From contig JABBNX010000004.1 of assembly GCA_019352135.1 (NCBI GenBank), forward strand, positions 1 to 64,000: a DNA stretch of 64,000 nucleotides. Reading direction: 5' to 3'. Positions 1 through 8,634 of this stretch are shown here, piece after piece; position 1 is the first letter of the stretch, and each line of letters opens with the position of its first letter. Both the position numbers and the translations under genes were made by a program. The notes beneath the pieces are model-generated. The model did not search any database. It saw nothing but the letters and a program-made list of their open reading frames with translations, and was not told the origin of the DNA. The DNA comes from Pseudomonadota bacterium (GTDB lineage Bacteria > Desulfobacterota > Desulfuromonadia > Geobacterales > Pseudopelobacteraceae).

Positions 1-274
1 TTTTTTGGGGCAAAACAACATTTTTCAAAGATCGCTACAGAAGTCTAAAGTCCAGTTTCATTCATAAAGTGTATAAATGAAACATCAAGAAAATAACAGG
101 GAACGAGGGGGTGTTACAAGCATTTTGGCAAAAAAGTAATCTTAACCGTACTTTATTTTTCATGAAGCCGGTCAGCAACGCCTGTGGACTGGGTACTGTC
201 TGAATCTGCCATGTTTTAAAAGTTTTGAAATTTAATTATAAGTCAGCGGGTATCAGAACAAACGGGAGCCATAA

Positions 275-1663
275 ATGAAGCAAGAGCTTTTGAAGCAGAT
301 ACCCAAAGTTGATCGTGTTCTGGCCTGGGATCAGATGACTGCCCTTGCGGCCTCTCATCCCCGGACGGAACTGCTGGCTGCGGTCCGGCAAGTGCTTGAC
401 CGTCTGCGTGGTGCCGTTCGCCACAATTCAAGCGTTGATCTATCCCGTGAACATCTGAGCTTGTTGGTCAGCGCTGAACTTGCTTGTCGCTGCCGGCCCA
501 GCCTCCGGGAGGTCGTTAATGGCACGGGGGTCGTAATTCACACCAACCTGGGCCGTTCACCGCTGGCTTTCGAGGCTGAAGAGGCCATCCGCAGAGTTTC
601 TTGTGGGTATTCCAACCTTGAATACGACCTGTCCAGCGGGGTGCGTGGCAAACGTCATGACCATGTGGAAGGGCTTATCTGCGAACTGGCCGGCGCTGAA
701 GCGGCGCTGGTGGTTAACAACAATGCTGCAGCCGTCATTTTGGCTTTGTCGACTCTGGCATTAGGCAGAGAGGTTATCGTCTCCCGGGGAGAGTTGGTGG
801 AAATTGGCGGTTCCTTCCGCATCCCCGAGGTAATGCAGCAGAGCGGGGCGCATCTGGTAGAGGTCGGTGCGACCAACTGCACCCATGTCCGTGACTACTT
901 TAACGCACATAACGATGCTACGGCTCTGCTGCTCAAGGTGCATACCAGCAACTTTGCCGTGGTTGGTTTTACTGCTGAAGTGTCTGTCGAGGAACTATCT
1001 GTTCTGGGGAAAAAAATCGGAGTCCCGGTCATGGCGGATGCCGGCAGCGGCTGCTTGATTGACCTGGCACCGTATGGCATTCCCGGAGAGCCGACCGTCG
1101 GCTGTTATCTGGATGCAGGTGTTGATGTGGTAACCTTTAGCGGTGATAAACTTCTGGGGGGACCCCAGGCCGGCATCATTGCCGGCAAACGGGAACTGCT
1201 TGAGCCGATGAAACGCCACCCGCTGATGCGAGCTTTCCGGATGGACAAGCTATCCCTGGCGGCGCTGGAAGCAACGTTGCGTCTGTATCGCGACGAACGG
1301 CACGCAATTTGTGAAATCCCGACTCTGCGCATGCTCACGGCAACTCCGGTCGAATTGTCGCGAAGGGCAGACCGGCTTGTCCGTTTACTGCGCCGCCGGC
1401 TTCCCAAAACGGTAACACTGTTGAAACATAAGGGCGAATCCAGCGCCGGCGGCGGTTCACTCCCCTTGCTGTGCCTGCCGACAACTCTCCTCGAAGTCCG
1501 TATCAGCGGGCTGTCAGCCCAACAGATCGAGCAGCGACTGCGGGGGGCATCACAACCGGTGATCGGCCGAATTCAGCGGGAGCGTTTTCTGCTCGATGTC
1601 CGCACCATCCTCGAGCACGACATGCCGGCTCTCGAAGCTTCACTCGGAGAAGTTGCTGCTTAA
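275..1663 (+). CDS. selA: L-seryl-tRNA(Sec) selenium transferase
   Basis: 462-aa ORF with SelA-type PLP enzyme sequence (NGTGVVIHTNLGRSPL, FSGDKLLGGPQAGIIAG); next to selB and near tRNA-Sec. Confidence 0.96.
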   Translation: MKQELLKQIPKVDRVLAWDQMTALAASHPRTELLAAVRQVLDRLRGAVRHNSSVDLSREHLSLLVSAELACRCRPSLREVVNGTGVVIHTNLGRSPLAFEAEEAIRRVSCGYSNLEYDLSSGVRGKRHDHVEGLICELAGAEAALVVNNNAAAVILALSTLALGREVIVSRGELVEIGGSFRIPEVMQQSGAHLVEVGATNCTHVRDYFNAHNDATALLLKVHTSNFAVVGFTAEVSVEELSVLGKKIGVPVMADAGSGCLIDLAPYGIPGEPTVGCYLDAGVDVVTFSGDKLLGGPQAGIIAGKRELLEPMKRHPLMRAFRMDKLSLAALEATLRLYRDERHAICEIPTLRMLTATPVELSRRADRLVRLLRRRLPKTVTLLKHKGESSAGGGSLPLLCLPTTLLEVRISGLSAQQIEQRLRGASQPVIGRIQRERFLLDVRTILEHDMPALEASLGEVAA

Positions 1664-1843
1664 GAGGCTAGGCGCACATATCTGGATAGCTACTTCTGCG
1701 GCGCCTGCCATATGCGTGTGGCTTTTCCCATGAATGACTGCAGGCGGTGCCATGCGAAAATGAGCGGTTCCTCCGGATATTAACTGCGTACTCTCCTCAT
1801 AGTTCTCTCTTATACATACTTGTACACAGAGGAAACGGCAGTA

Positions 1844-3757
1844 CTACAAGCGTTTCCGTAAAACTCGTTTGTCTCCCACTCTGATGGTAACCTTTTCACT
1901 GTCGAAATGTTCCAAGAGCGGAATGAGAAATTTGCGAGACAGTCCCGTCAGTTCACGGTATTCAGGCGGTGTGATCTCTTCCTTTTCGCGAAGATGATGG
2001 ATCAATTTTTCCCGCAGGCCGTCCAAAACCTCGCTGGCGTAGAACAAATCACTGGATATACGCACCGCATCGCCATTTCTGATCAGGATGGCAATATTAT
2101 CGCGGACGGACTTCTCGTCAAAATGGAAACGCTCCATGAGCTCTTTTATGGTGGGAGGCTCAAGTGCTTTTTCCCGCAAAAATGAACTGACGGCCGACGT
2201 CAGCTCTTCTAGCGAAGCGGTTGTTCGCACAGCCTGGCCTGCCAGCATGACGATGTCACGCTCGGGTATTACCAACCCGTCCCGTTCCAGAGCTGACAGA
2301 ATCGGCGTAAAAAAACGCAGGTCACTTCGCTTGGGCAGACGGGTTTTTAGTTCTTCCTTACCCATTCCATGTTTAAGAGGGTTGGACGCCAAAAATGAAC
2401 TCACCTCATCTACCAATCCATTCTTGAGTGAATCAAAAGAATCTCTGGACAGAAACATGCGTGGTTCACGAGTCATTTGAAGAATATCACCGGTACTGAG
2501 GAGTACTGCAAGTGCCGTCTCTGCGGCCTTGCGTGCGATACCGGAGCGCAAGAGAATATCCTCGAATGAAATTCCGGACAGCTTGCTTTGGCCAATGATC
2601 AGGGCGCAGACTCGCTGGTGCTCCTGGCTCTCAAGTGACTCCAGCAGCATCACCGCTTCTTCACTCCGGCGCCTGCGGCGGGGGGGAAAGGGGTCCAACA
2701 CAACACCGCCGCCTATCGTGGTGGCGGGTGAGGCTATGCGCAGTATATAGCTGTCCCCTGAATTGAGCAGGACCGGTTCAGCCAGTCGCAACTGCGCATA
2801 CGTGCTGTCTCCCGGCTGAATGCTATCACGGTCCAGCAGGATAACCTGAGCTTGAACCTCATAGGTAGCCGAATGAAGTTGTACGCTGGTGCGGTGTTTC
2901 AATTCCCGGGGGGCCGTAGAGAGGTGGTCGAGGCGGACATCCACTGCGCGGGTTGTTTGAAACAGATTGCGTGGAACAACAACGTCTCCTCGCCGCACCT
3001 GATCCAGAGCCACTCCCTGCAAATTGACCGCCAGGCGCTGGCCTGCCAAGCCCTTTTCAACTTTGCTGCCGTGAGCCTGGATGCCGCGAACTCTTCCCTC
3101 CCTGCCTGACGGAAGTAGTTCCAATTCATCTCCAACGGTGATTTCGCCTGAGAGGAGAGTGCCTGTCACCACTGTTCCAAAACCGGTCATGGTAAAGACC
3201 CGGTCAACCGGCAAACGAAAGTACCCTTCACGGCGTTTTTCGGCAACATCGTTTGCCAGGCGGGTCAGGACGGTCTTCAGAACATCGAGACCTTCTGCGG
3301 TACGGGACGAAACCGGCACAATCGGGGCATTTTCCAGGAAACTGCCGGACACGAATTCGCGCACCTCCTCGGTGACCAGTTCCAGCCATTCCCGATCGAC
3401 CATATCGCACTTGGTCAGGGCTACCAGGCCGTTTTTGACTCCAAGTAACCGCAGGATATCCATATGCTCCCGCGTCTGTGGCATGATACCTTCGTCAGCG
3501 GCGATTACCAGCATGACAATATCCATGCCGCCAACACCGGCCACCATCGATCGTACAAATTTTTCATGACCGGGAACATCGATTATGCCGAATCTGATGT
3601 CTCCGGAAAGCTCAAGATGCGCAAACCCCAGTTCAATGGTAATTCCCCGCGCCTTTTCTTCCTTCAACCTGTCCGTGTCGATGCCGGTCAGGGCCCGTAC
3701 CAGTGAGGTTTTACCGTGATCGATATGTCCGGCTGTGCCAAGAATGAGATTTTTCAT
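1844..3757 (-). CDS. selB: Selenocysteine-specific translation elongation factor SelB
   Basis: 637-aa ORF; GTPase motifs [34 protein letters not shown] and a C-terminal winged-helix-like extension. Confidence 0.96.
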   Translation of the reverse strand: MKNLILGTAGHIDHGKTSLVRALTGIDTDRLKEEKARGITIELGFAHLELSGDIRFGIIDVPGHEKFVRSMVAGVGGMDIVMLVIAADEGIMPQTREHMDILRLLGVKNGLVALTKCDMVDREWLELVTEEVREFVSGSFLENAPIVPVSSRTAEGLDVLKTVLTRLANDVAEKRREGYFRLPVDRVFTMTGFGTVVTGTLLSGEITVGDELELLPSGREGRVRGIQAHGSKVEKGLAGQRLAVNLQGVALDQVRRGDVVVPRNLFQTTRAVDVRLDHLSTAPRELKHRTSVQLHSATYEVQAQVILLDRDSIQPGDSTYAQLRLAEPVLLNSGDSYILRIASPATTIGGGVVLDPFPPRRRRRSEEAVMLLESLESQEHQRVCALIIGQSKLSGISFEDILLRSGIARKAAETALAVLLSTGDILQMTREPRMFLSRDSFDSLKNGLVDEVSSFLASNPLKHGMGKEELKTRLPKRSDLRFFTPILSALERDGLVIPERDIVMLAGQAVRTTASLEELTSAVSSFLREKALEPPTIKELMERFHFDEKSVRDNIAILIRNGDAVRISSDLFYASEVLDGLREKLIHHLREKEEITPPEYRELTGLSRKFLIPLLEHFDSEKVTIRVGDKRVLRKRL

Positions 3758-3906
3758 GATTGAAAATTTATGGGAATGCTGCGTCTGAGACTGACACCAT
3801 ACCGGTGCGGTTTTAGGGGGTTTTCACCTTTGTTACACAGTATCTGGTCCTGTTCCATATTGATTTCCGACCGCCTTTTGGAAGACCGACAACAGGATTT
3901 AAATGG

Positions 3907-3918
3907 GCACATGGGAAT
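3907..3918 (+). repeat. Putative distal att core GCACATGGGAAT
   Basis: Exact 12-bp match to the 3' part of tRNA-Sec at 13150-13161. Confidence 0.65.
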
Positions 3919-3976
3919 ACAAAAGTTCCCATATACGCTTAGATTAATTAAGTTATTTGCAATGTTATTTTGCTAG

Positions 3977-3998
3977 ATACACCTAAAGTTACACCTAA
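3977..3998 (+). repeat. Putative integrase arm-type sites (ATACACCTAA, GTTACACCTAA)
   Basis: Two tandem copies close to the left core; same motif recurs at 13010-13031 and inverted at 12882-12977. Confidence 0.55.
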
Positions 3999-4279
3999 AA
4001 GTTTCTGTCTATCATGATTTTACGTCAAAACTTGCAGCTGCAATATACTGGAACAGTGGTGACATTCCAATAAGAAACTGCACGGGGAAAAATATCACTA
4101 AAAGGTTTTGTGTATCTGATTTTGTTGCGGTTGTTTTTCTCCAGCTGAGTGCGGTCCCAATATGTTTTTCTGGCCGCGATTGCCATGGGGAGGGGTGGCA
4201 TGAGACGCGCTGCGCCGCTACGGTCACCTCTCTCACTGGGTGCGACAAATTTCCAGAGACTGTTAATCCCTCCGGAGTG

Positions 4280-4307
4280 TTGACAATGCCCATGTAACCG
4301 ATATACT
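4280..4307 (+). promoter_or_regulatory. Sigma-70-type promoter TTGACA-N16-TATACT
   Basis: Near-consensus -35/-10 just upstream of ORF 4326. Confidence 0.6.
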
Positions 4308-4325
4308 CACGCCAGAGGTGTCACT

Positions 4326-4679
4326 ATGAAAATGCTATTTTTATCTTCATTAACGATTTTCGGTTTGTCTATATTTGCTACTACTAAAACCTATGGTTAT
4401 TCTAATTTTGACTCAGTACACAAATATCCGTCTATGGACTGCCATAGTCCTTCTTCGCCACCGATAAGGTCAGAAAGGTTTAGGTATCGATCTCAAATTG
4501 ATGAGTACAACCAGCAAGTTGATCAATATAACTCAGATGTTTATAACTACTTAAGATGCATTAAAGATTATATAGTTGCCGCAGACAATGACATAATAAC
4601 AATTCAGAAGAACAGTGAAGAAGCGGCTAGGAGAGCCGAAGAATACTATTATCCCTTGCCATATGTAAATAGCCGGTGA
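4326..4679 (+). CDS. Small exported protein of unknown function (island cargo)
   Basis: 117-aa ORF with N-terminal hydrophobic signal-like segment; AGAGGTG ribosome-binding region and its own promoter; AT-rich. Confidence 0.6.
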   Translation: MKMLFLSSLTIFGLSIFATTKTYGYSNFDSVHKYPSMDCHSPSSPPIRSERFRYRSQIDEYNQQVDQYNSDVYNYLRCIKDYIVAADNDIITIQKNSEEAARRAEEYYYPLPYVNSR

Positions 4680-4818
4680 TTGGTCTGCGTCAGACCATTG
4701 GCGGAAATGTCCTTTTTCAGAGATTCAAACGATTCGCTGTCCATTATTAACCCATTCCCGCAACAGGTATTCTGTTAAATTCAACAGGTAAATATTTGAT
4801 TTTGTTGATGTTTTTCTA

Positions 4819-4847
4819 TTGACGCCCTCTTTCCCCTGTGTTAGCTT
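4819..4847 (+). promoter_or_regulatory. Candidate promoter TTGACG-N17-TAGCTT ahead of the structured RNA
   Basis: Good -35, weak -10; predicted start would be at about 4853-4855, where the complementary target begins. Confidence 0.35.
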
Positions 4848-4854
4848 CCCGTTT

Positions 4855-4866
4855 ATCCGCACTTAC
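4855..4866 (+). promoter_or_regulatory. Target-like sequence ATCCGCACTTAC complementary to 4984-4995
   Basis: Perfect 12-nt complement, 13 with the flanking T-A pair, of GTAAGTGCGGAT in the downstream structured element. Confidence 0.55.
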
Positions 4867-4939
4867 TAAAGCTTCTCCCCTGCTTCCCCCGGCGACTAAT
4901 ACAACGCTACGGGATACATCAACGCCCCCGGTTTCCGCT

Positions 4940-5013
4940 GAGTGCGTTGGTAGGATGTGCCCTTACCGCAAGGAGGGCAGCACGTAAGTGCGGATAGTCC
5001 TACCGGCGCACTC
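4940..5013 (+). ncRNA. Candidate 74-nt three-way-junction RNA, C4/CI antisense-RNA-like
   Basis: 16-bp outer stem GAGTGCGTTGGTAGGA/TCCTACCGGCGCACTC (two G-U pairs) enclosing hairpins GCCCTT-ACCGC-AA(GGA)GGGC and GCAC-GTAA-GTGC. Confidence 0.55.
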
Positions 5014-5050
5014 TTATAGTGTCTGGAATCCAAGTTAAGGGGTGTGCAGT

Positions 5051-5251
5051 ATGCAGAAAAACGAACAGTATAAGCGTCTTGAACAAGAGAGACCCGAAGC
5101 AATCAAGGCAGGCATCACTTATGGGGGGCAGGTTGTCCCGTTGGTTGATATGGGGGATTTATCGGCGCTTTCTATTCTCAACCGTGGGAGCTGGTGGGAG
5201 CAAGAAACACTCCGCAATAAATCGGTCGTAATGGCCGGGGGTGCGGCATGA
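5051..5251 (+). CDS. Small hypothetical protein
   Basis: ORF MQKNEQYKRLEQERPEAIKAG...; AAGGGG-like RBS; stop overlaps next start (ATGA). Confidence 0.5.
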   Translation: MQKNEQYKRLEQERPEAIKAGITYGGQVVPLVDMGDLSALSILNRGSWWEQETLRNKSVVMAGGAA

Positions 5252-5427
5252 AAAAAGATAACGTTCACCAGGATCTTTTCAGATGGTTATTACAAGATTT
5301 CAAGCCAGGTACAAGGATCGTCGTGTTAAAAGCAGCGATCAAGTACATGGATGATCATACGCAGGCATCCCTAAACGAATTTAAGCGGATAGGTCGCGCT
5401 TGTGTAATGCCAGGGGGTGCAGCATGA
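5248..5427 (+). CDS. Small hypothetical protein (59 aa)
   Basis: Manually read ORF MKKDNVHQDLFRWLLQDFKPGTRIVVLKAAIKYMDDH...; ATGA overlaps with both neighbours; not in the ORF track (below size cutoff). Confidence 0.5.
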   Translation: MKKDNVHQDLFRWLLQDFKPGTRIVVLKAAIKYMDDHTQASLNEFKRIGRACVMPGGAA

Positions 5428-5579
5428 CCATCGAAGAAATGATAGCAGAATTGATTCAGTTGAGATCGATACACGGAAAAGACGCCAGAATACTAGCCAA
5501 CCACGGTGAAACAGCAACACCTTATTTTATCCCGCCTGGTGACGGATGTCCCGGCTATATTTCACTAGAAAGCGAGTAA
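5424..5579 (+). CDS. Small hypothetical protein (51 aa)
   Basis: Manually read ORF MTIEEMIAELIQLRSIHGKDARIL...; ATGA overlap with upstream ORF. Confidence 0.45.
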   Translation: MTIEEMIAELIQLRSIHGKDARILANHGETATPYFIPPGDGCPGYISLESE

Positions 5580-5583
5580 GAAC

Positions 5584-5835
5584 ATGACACGCATCGCAGG
5601 GACCAAAAACAGTACCAACCCGCCCGACGGCATTGAAGCCGCCCGCAAGATGGCGAGAATCAAGGCACACGAAGCCGCCCCCGTATGGGGACTAGACCGA
5701 GTAGAGATATCGCGCTACTGCAACCGGGGAGAAATCCCCGGAGCGGTAAAACTCGGGCGGATCTGGTACGTGACCCCAGCAGGAATGGATAAGCTGTTTG
5801 AAGCAAAGAAAAACAGGGTGCGGCGCCAGGTGTGA
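5584..5835 (+). CDS. Small putative DNA-binding protein, excisionase/MerR-like HTH
   Basis: 83 aa; APVWGLDRVEISRYCNRGEIPGAVKLGRIWYVTPAGMDKL resembles helix-turn-helix Xis/AlpA-type DNA-binding domains. Confidence 0.6.
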   Translation: MTRIAGTKNSTNPPDGIEAARKMARIKAHEAAPVWGLDRVEISRYCNRGEIPGAVKLGRIWYVTPAGMDKLFEAKKNRVRRQV

Positions 5836-5862
5836 ATCTTCCGGCCGTCAGAGCATCCATCC

Positions 5863-5890
5863 TTGACATTGAAATTTATATATGTAGACT
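5863..5890 (+). promoter_or_regulatory. Sigma-70-type promoter TTGACA-N16-TAGACT
   Basis: Near-consensus hexamers 22 bp upstream of ATG at 5912. Confidence 0.6.
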
Positions 5891-5911
5891 CGCTCATAAA
5901 GAGGTGTTGCC

Positions 5912-6328
5912 ATGGAAAAGCTACTCGTATTTGCCGCCGTTGTTTTCCTTTCAGGTTGCGCAGGAACACCACGCCCCACCACAACAGATTTATCAAGCGG
6001 CATGACTCGCCAGGAAGTGCTGCAGAAGTACGTACAACCGGTGAACGCTACCATGTCGAATGGTACGGATTACCTGATTTACAAATTTAATGATCACGCT
6101 TATGGCCGGGACGATAATTCTTACGCCCTTGGTTTCCAGAATAACAGGCTTGTGAGTGTCGCGCCACTACCGGAGGATCAACAAGAAATGGGGCCGATTG
6201 ATAGGGTTTTGCGCTCACGCCGACACTCTGTAAACTATGGCAATTCTTACATAGAAACCCCCGACGCATACGGGCCCGGTGTACATATGGATCAATACGG
6301 CCGGCCTGTGCGAGTAGTCCCTCAATAG
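5912..6328 (+). CDS. Predicted lipoprotein (island cargo)
   Basis: 138 aa; lipobox LSGC after short hydrophobic leader; GMTRQEVLQKY region faintly like SmpA/BamE-type folds. Confidence 0.7.
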   Translation: MEKLLVFAAVVFLSGCAGTPRPTTTDLSSGMTRQEVLQKYVQPVNATMSNGTDYLIYKFNDHAYGRDDNSYALGFQNNRLVSVAPLPEDQQEMGPIDRVLRSRRHSVNYGNSYIETPDAYGPGVHMDQYGRPVRVVPQ

Positions 6329-6348
6329 ATCTAATCTTGAACAGGAAA

Positions 6349-6385
6349 GGCACGAAACCATATTACGGTGGTCACGTGCCTTTTT
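6349..6385 (+). terminator. Rho-independent terminator
   Basis: GGCACG...CGTGCC stem followed by TTTTT just downstream of ORF 5912-6328. Confidence 0.55.
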
Positions 6386-6464
6386 ACTGATTGGTCCCCG
6401 CCCTTTTTGCGTTATTCGTTATTACCGGCGCCCGGCCATGCTTCCGGGTTTTTTACTGATTGGT
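6381..6464 (+). repeat. 15-bp direct repeat TTTTTACTGATTGGT (6381-6395, 6450-6464)
   Basis: Two exact copies 69 bp apart in the junction between the converging transcription units. Confidence 0.5.
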
Positions 6465-6481
6465 GTTCTGGTGCATGGCAT

Positions 6482-6519
6482 AAAATAAGGCCGGGATCCC
6501 CAGGGGAGGGAAACCGGCC
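6482..6519 (-). terminator. Candidate terminator of the minus-strand operon
   Basis: On minus strand GGCCGG...CCGGCC followed by TTATTTT. Confidence 0.4.
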
Positions 6520-6529
6520 GTTTCCATAT

Positions 6530-6784
6530 TCACCCTTGTCCGTAAAGGTGCCGTGTCAGGAACACCATGGAAATTCTCAATTCGGGGAAATCCAGTTTTC
6601 TGAGAAAATTCATGGTGCGCTGGCCGTTTTCCTCTTTGTCCCCGTCTGATCTATACCGAGCAGAAAAACTGGCCGGCCATGTTTGGCATGGTTCAAACAG
6701 TGTGCAAAATCCTTCCTGCTGATAGAAAATACACCCTGGTCCGCAGGAGGTCACGACACCCCGTTTCCAATGACATCCGCTCAT
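6530..6784 (-). CDS. Small Cys-rich protein
   Basis: 84 aa MSGCHWKRGVVTSCGPGCIFYQQEGFC...; start 3 bp past the upstream stop, AGGAG Shine-Dalgarno within the end of the upstream gene. Confidence 0.5.
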   Translation of the reverse strand: MSGCHWKRGVVTSCGPGCIFYQQEGFCTLFEPCQTWPASFSARYRSDGDKEENGQRTMNFLRKLDFPELRISMVFLTRHLYGQG

Positions 6785-6787
6785 GGT

Positions 6788-7624
6788 TTAAACTCCTACG
6801 TTTATTGATTGTCCGAAGCTGCTGGAACCGGAAGTCTGGCCGCCGGTGTTGTTCCATAGGCCCTGCAGATATTCAAGCGGTTTCCATCCTGCCTGATAGG
6901 AATTATTAGCATTGGTCACGTTGAAATTATTGGCGGCTTGCGCCCCTGCCTGGTTGTAGGCGTTTTGTGCTGTGGCCTGGTCTGCTCCTGCCTTTTCATA
7001 AGCACCTGAATAGGCCGCATTGGTGTCGTTTGCTGCTTGCAGTGCCAGCCCTGACGACCAGAGCCCCCGCTTGGCGAGGTTGTTGTCCAGTGCCTGCATG
7101 TCCTTGCCTTTGGCATAATCGAGCCCCTGTGTGTAGCCTCCAGCCTGGAATGCTCCCCCGCTTTGATACTGCGGTGTTTGATAGACAGGGAGATTTATTC
7201 CGCCTGGGTCTGCTGCGCCGGTCGGCATATTCACCGTTGGGTCAGGGGCTTGAAAGTATGCTTTAATACCTTCCATCCCGTTTGCAAACTCCTTGCCGGG
7301 GTCTAATCCGGGGATAAGGGGTGGACTATAGGCTTTCCCTCCTTTGTCATAAGTAGATGAGTTACCGGTTGCATCGTAAAGACTGCCCCATGCACCCGGG
7401 GTGTATCCTGTTTGCATTTGCCCGGGAGCCTGGCTGTTGGTGGCAATGGGGTTAAACGTCGCATTGGACGCGTTCGACATGCTGCCTGTGCCGCCGTATG
7501 GCAGGCCGCTCTGGGTGTAGGTGTTGAGGATGTTACCGATTGAGGAACGGTAAAGGTCCTGCCGCTCTGCCGCTGTTAGTGGTTTGCTCGCTGTCTGACT
7601 GCTGGTTGTGCTTTCTCCGCCCAT
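6788..7624 (-). CDS. Phage virion-associated-like protein (low-complexity, possible DNA-ejection/tail protein)
   Basis: 278 aa rich in G/N/Q/A/S/Y; composition like phage internal virion/ejection proteins; downstream of TerS-like gene. Confidence 0.45.
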   Translation of the reverse strand: MGGESTTSSQTASKPLTAAERQDLYRSSIGNILNTYTQSGLPYGGTGSMSNASNATFNPIATNSQAPGQMQTGYTPGAWGSLYDATGNSSTYDKGGKAYSPPLIPGLDPGKEFANGMEGIKAYFQAPDPTVNMPTGAADPGGINLPVYQTPQYQSGGAFQAGGYTQGLDYAKGKDMQALDNNLAKRGLWSSGLALQAANDTNAAYSGAYEKAGADQATAQNAYNQAGAQAANNFNVTNANNSYQAGWKPLEYLQGLWNNTGGQTSGSSSFGQSINVGV

Positions 7625-7751
7625 AATGATTCTCCTTTCTGTTCTTTCAATTGAACTGGTTTGGTTACTGGCATCTGTCCTCTTCCAATCTGTGCATTCA
7701 TGTCATAGTCCCCCCCTTATGCTGCAGTTATTCCCCCGGTCGCCGGCACTC

Positions 7752-8300
7752 TCAGAGGATGTCATAATCAGTTCCCTTCGCCGGTCCATATCCGTAGCGT
7801 GACAGGTCCACCGGGCACACATCGACGTTTAGGTTCAGGTTGACATTCTTGGTCGCCGGGTAAGAGTCCGTCAGCTTCAATCCCTCCACTGTGGCCCTGA
7901 GTGATACGTTTGGATCATTACCGTCTACGTGATGCTTGAGGCGCGCTATCAAGTGTCCACGGGTCAGCCCCTGCGCCTCCATGATCGTACTTATGGCAAG
8001 GTTTATGTCTGGGTCCTTCATGAGTCTGTTACCAATGGCCTTGGCCGAATCATACGAACCGACATCAAAGGCAGCGACCGCGCTCTGTGTTTGTGACGTG
8101 CCGGAACAGATCTCCGCGACGAACCGTTGCTCCTTGGCTGTCAGGTTATCCAGAACGGCGGCTTGTGCTGCGTGCTGGCGTAGGCGCTGGAGCCGCTTAC
8201 TTATTGCAGCCGGTGATACGTCGAAATGGGCGGCTATGGCTGTTTGTTGGTCTCCCCGATCTGCCATCTCCAAGAGTAATGCATCGTCTATTTTTCGCAT
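7752..8300 (-). CDS. Phage terminase small subunit-like DNA-binding protein
   Basis: 182 aa; N-terminal HTH (QQTAIAAHFDVSPAAISKRLQRLR) then LTAKEQRFVAEICSGTSQTQSAVAAFDVGSYDSAKAIGNRLMKDPDI typical of TerS-like proteins. Confidence 0.7.
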   Translation of the reverse strand: MRKIDDALLLEMADRGDQQTAIAAHFDVSPAAISKRLQRLRQHAAQAAVLDNLTAKEQRFVAEICSGTSQTQSAVAAFDVGSYDSAKAIGNRLMKDPDINLAISTIMEAQGLTRGHLIARLKHHVDGNDPNVSLRATVEGLKLTDSYPATKNVNLNLNVDVCPVDLSRYGYGPAKGTDYDIL

Positions 8301-8396
8301 TGTGAGGGCTCCTTTGACGTTTACTTTCCCGCCTGGTTCATTTTGTTGATTTGAATAATCTGGTTAATTTTCCCATGATGATAAAAACCGGGTACT

Positions 8397-8597
8397 TTAT
8401 ACGTCCGCCCAATTACCGGTTCTCACACCAGTTAGCCCACAATGCCCACTTTTATTATCGGTGCGACTGAGGGTGACCCATGCTGCACACCCTTCGCCAA
8501 GACATTTATCATTTATGGGTGCGGTTCCGCTTCTGGACCTCCCCGGTTTTGCAAATGGGCACCAATATTCCCCGGCTTCGCTCAATAACATTTTCAT
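8397..8597 (-). CDS. Small Cys-containing phage-type protein
   Basis: 66 aa; WCPFAKPG...KCLGEGCAAW...GHCGLTG pattern seen in small phage proteins; good RBS context. Confidence 0.55.
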   Translation of the reverse strand: MKMLLSEAGEYWCPFAKPGRSRSGTAPINDKCLGEGCAAWVTLSRTDNKSGHCGLTGVRTGNWADV

Positions 8598-8634
8598 AAT
8601 TTTTTTCTCCTTAACGGCCTATTTTAACCTTAAA

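Noticed and set aside
4012-4293. 93-aa minus-strand ORF in the island left end
   Set aside because: No domain signal and overlaps the promoter region of ORF 4326; unsupported.
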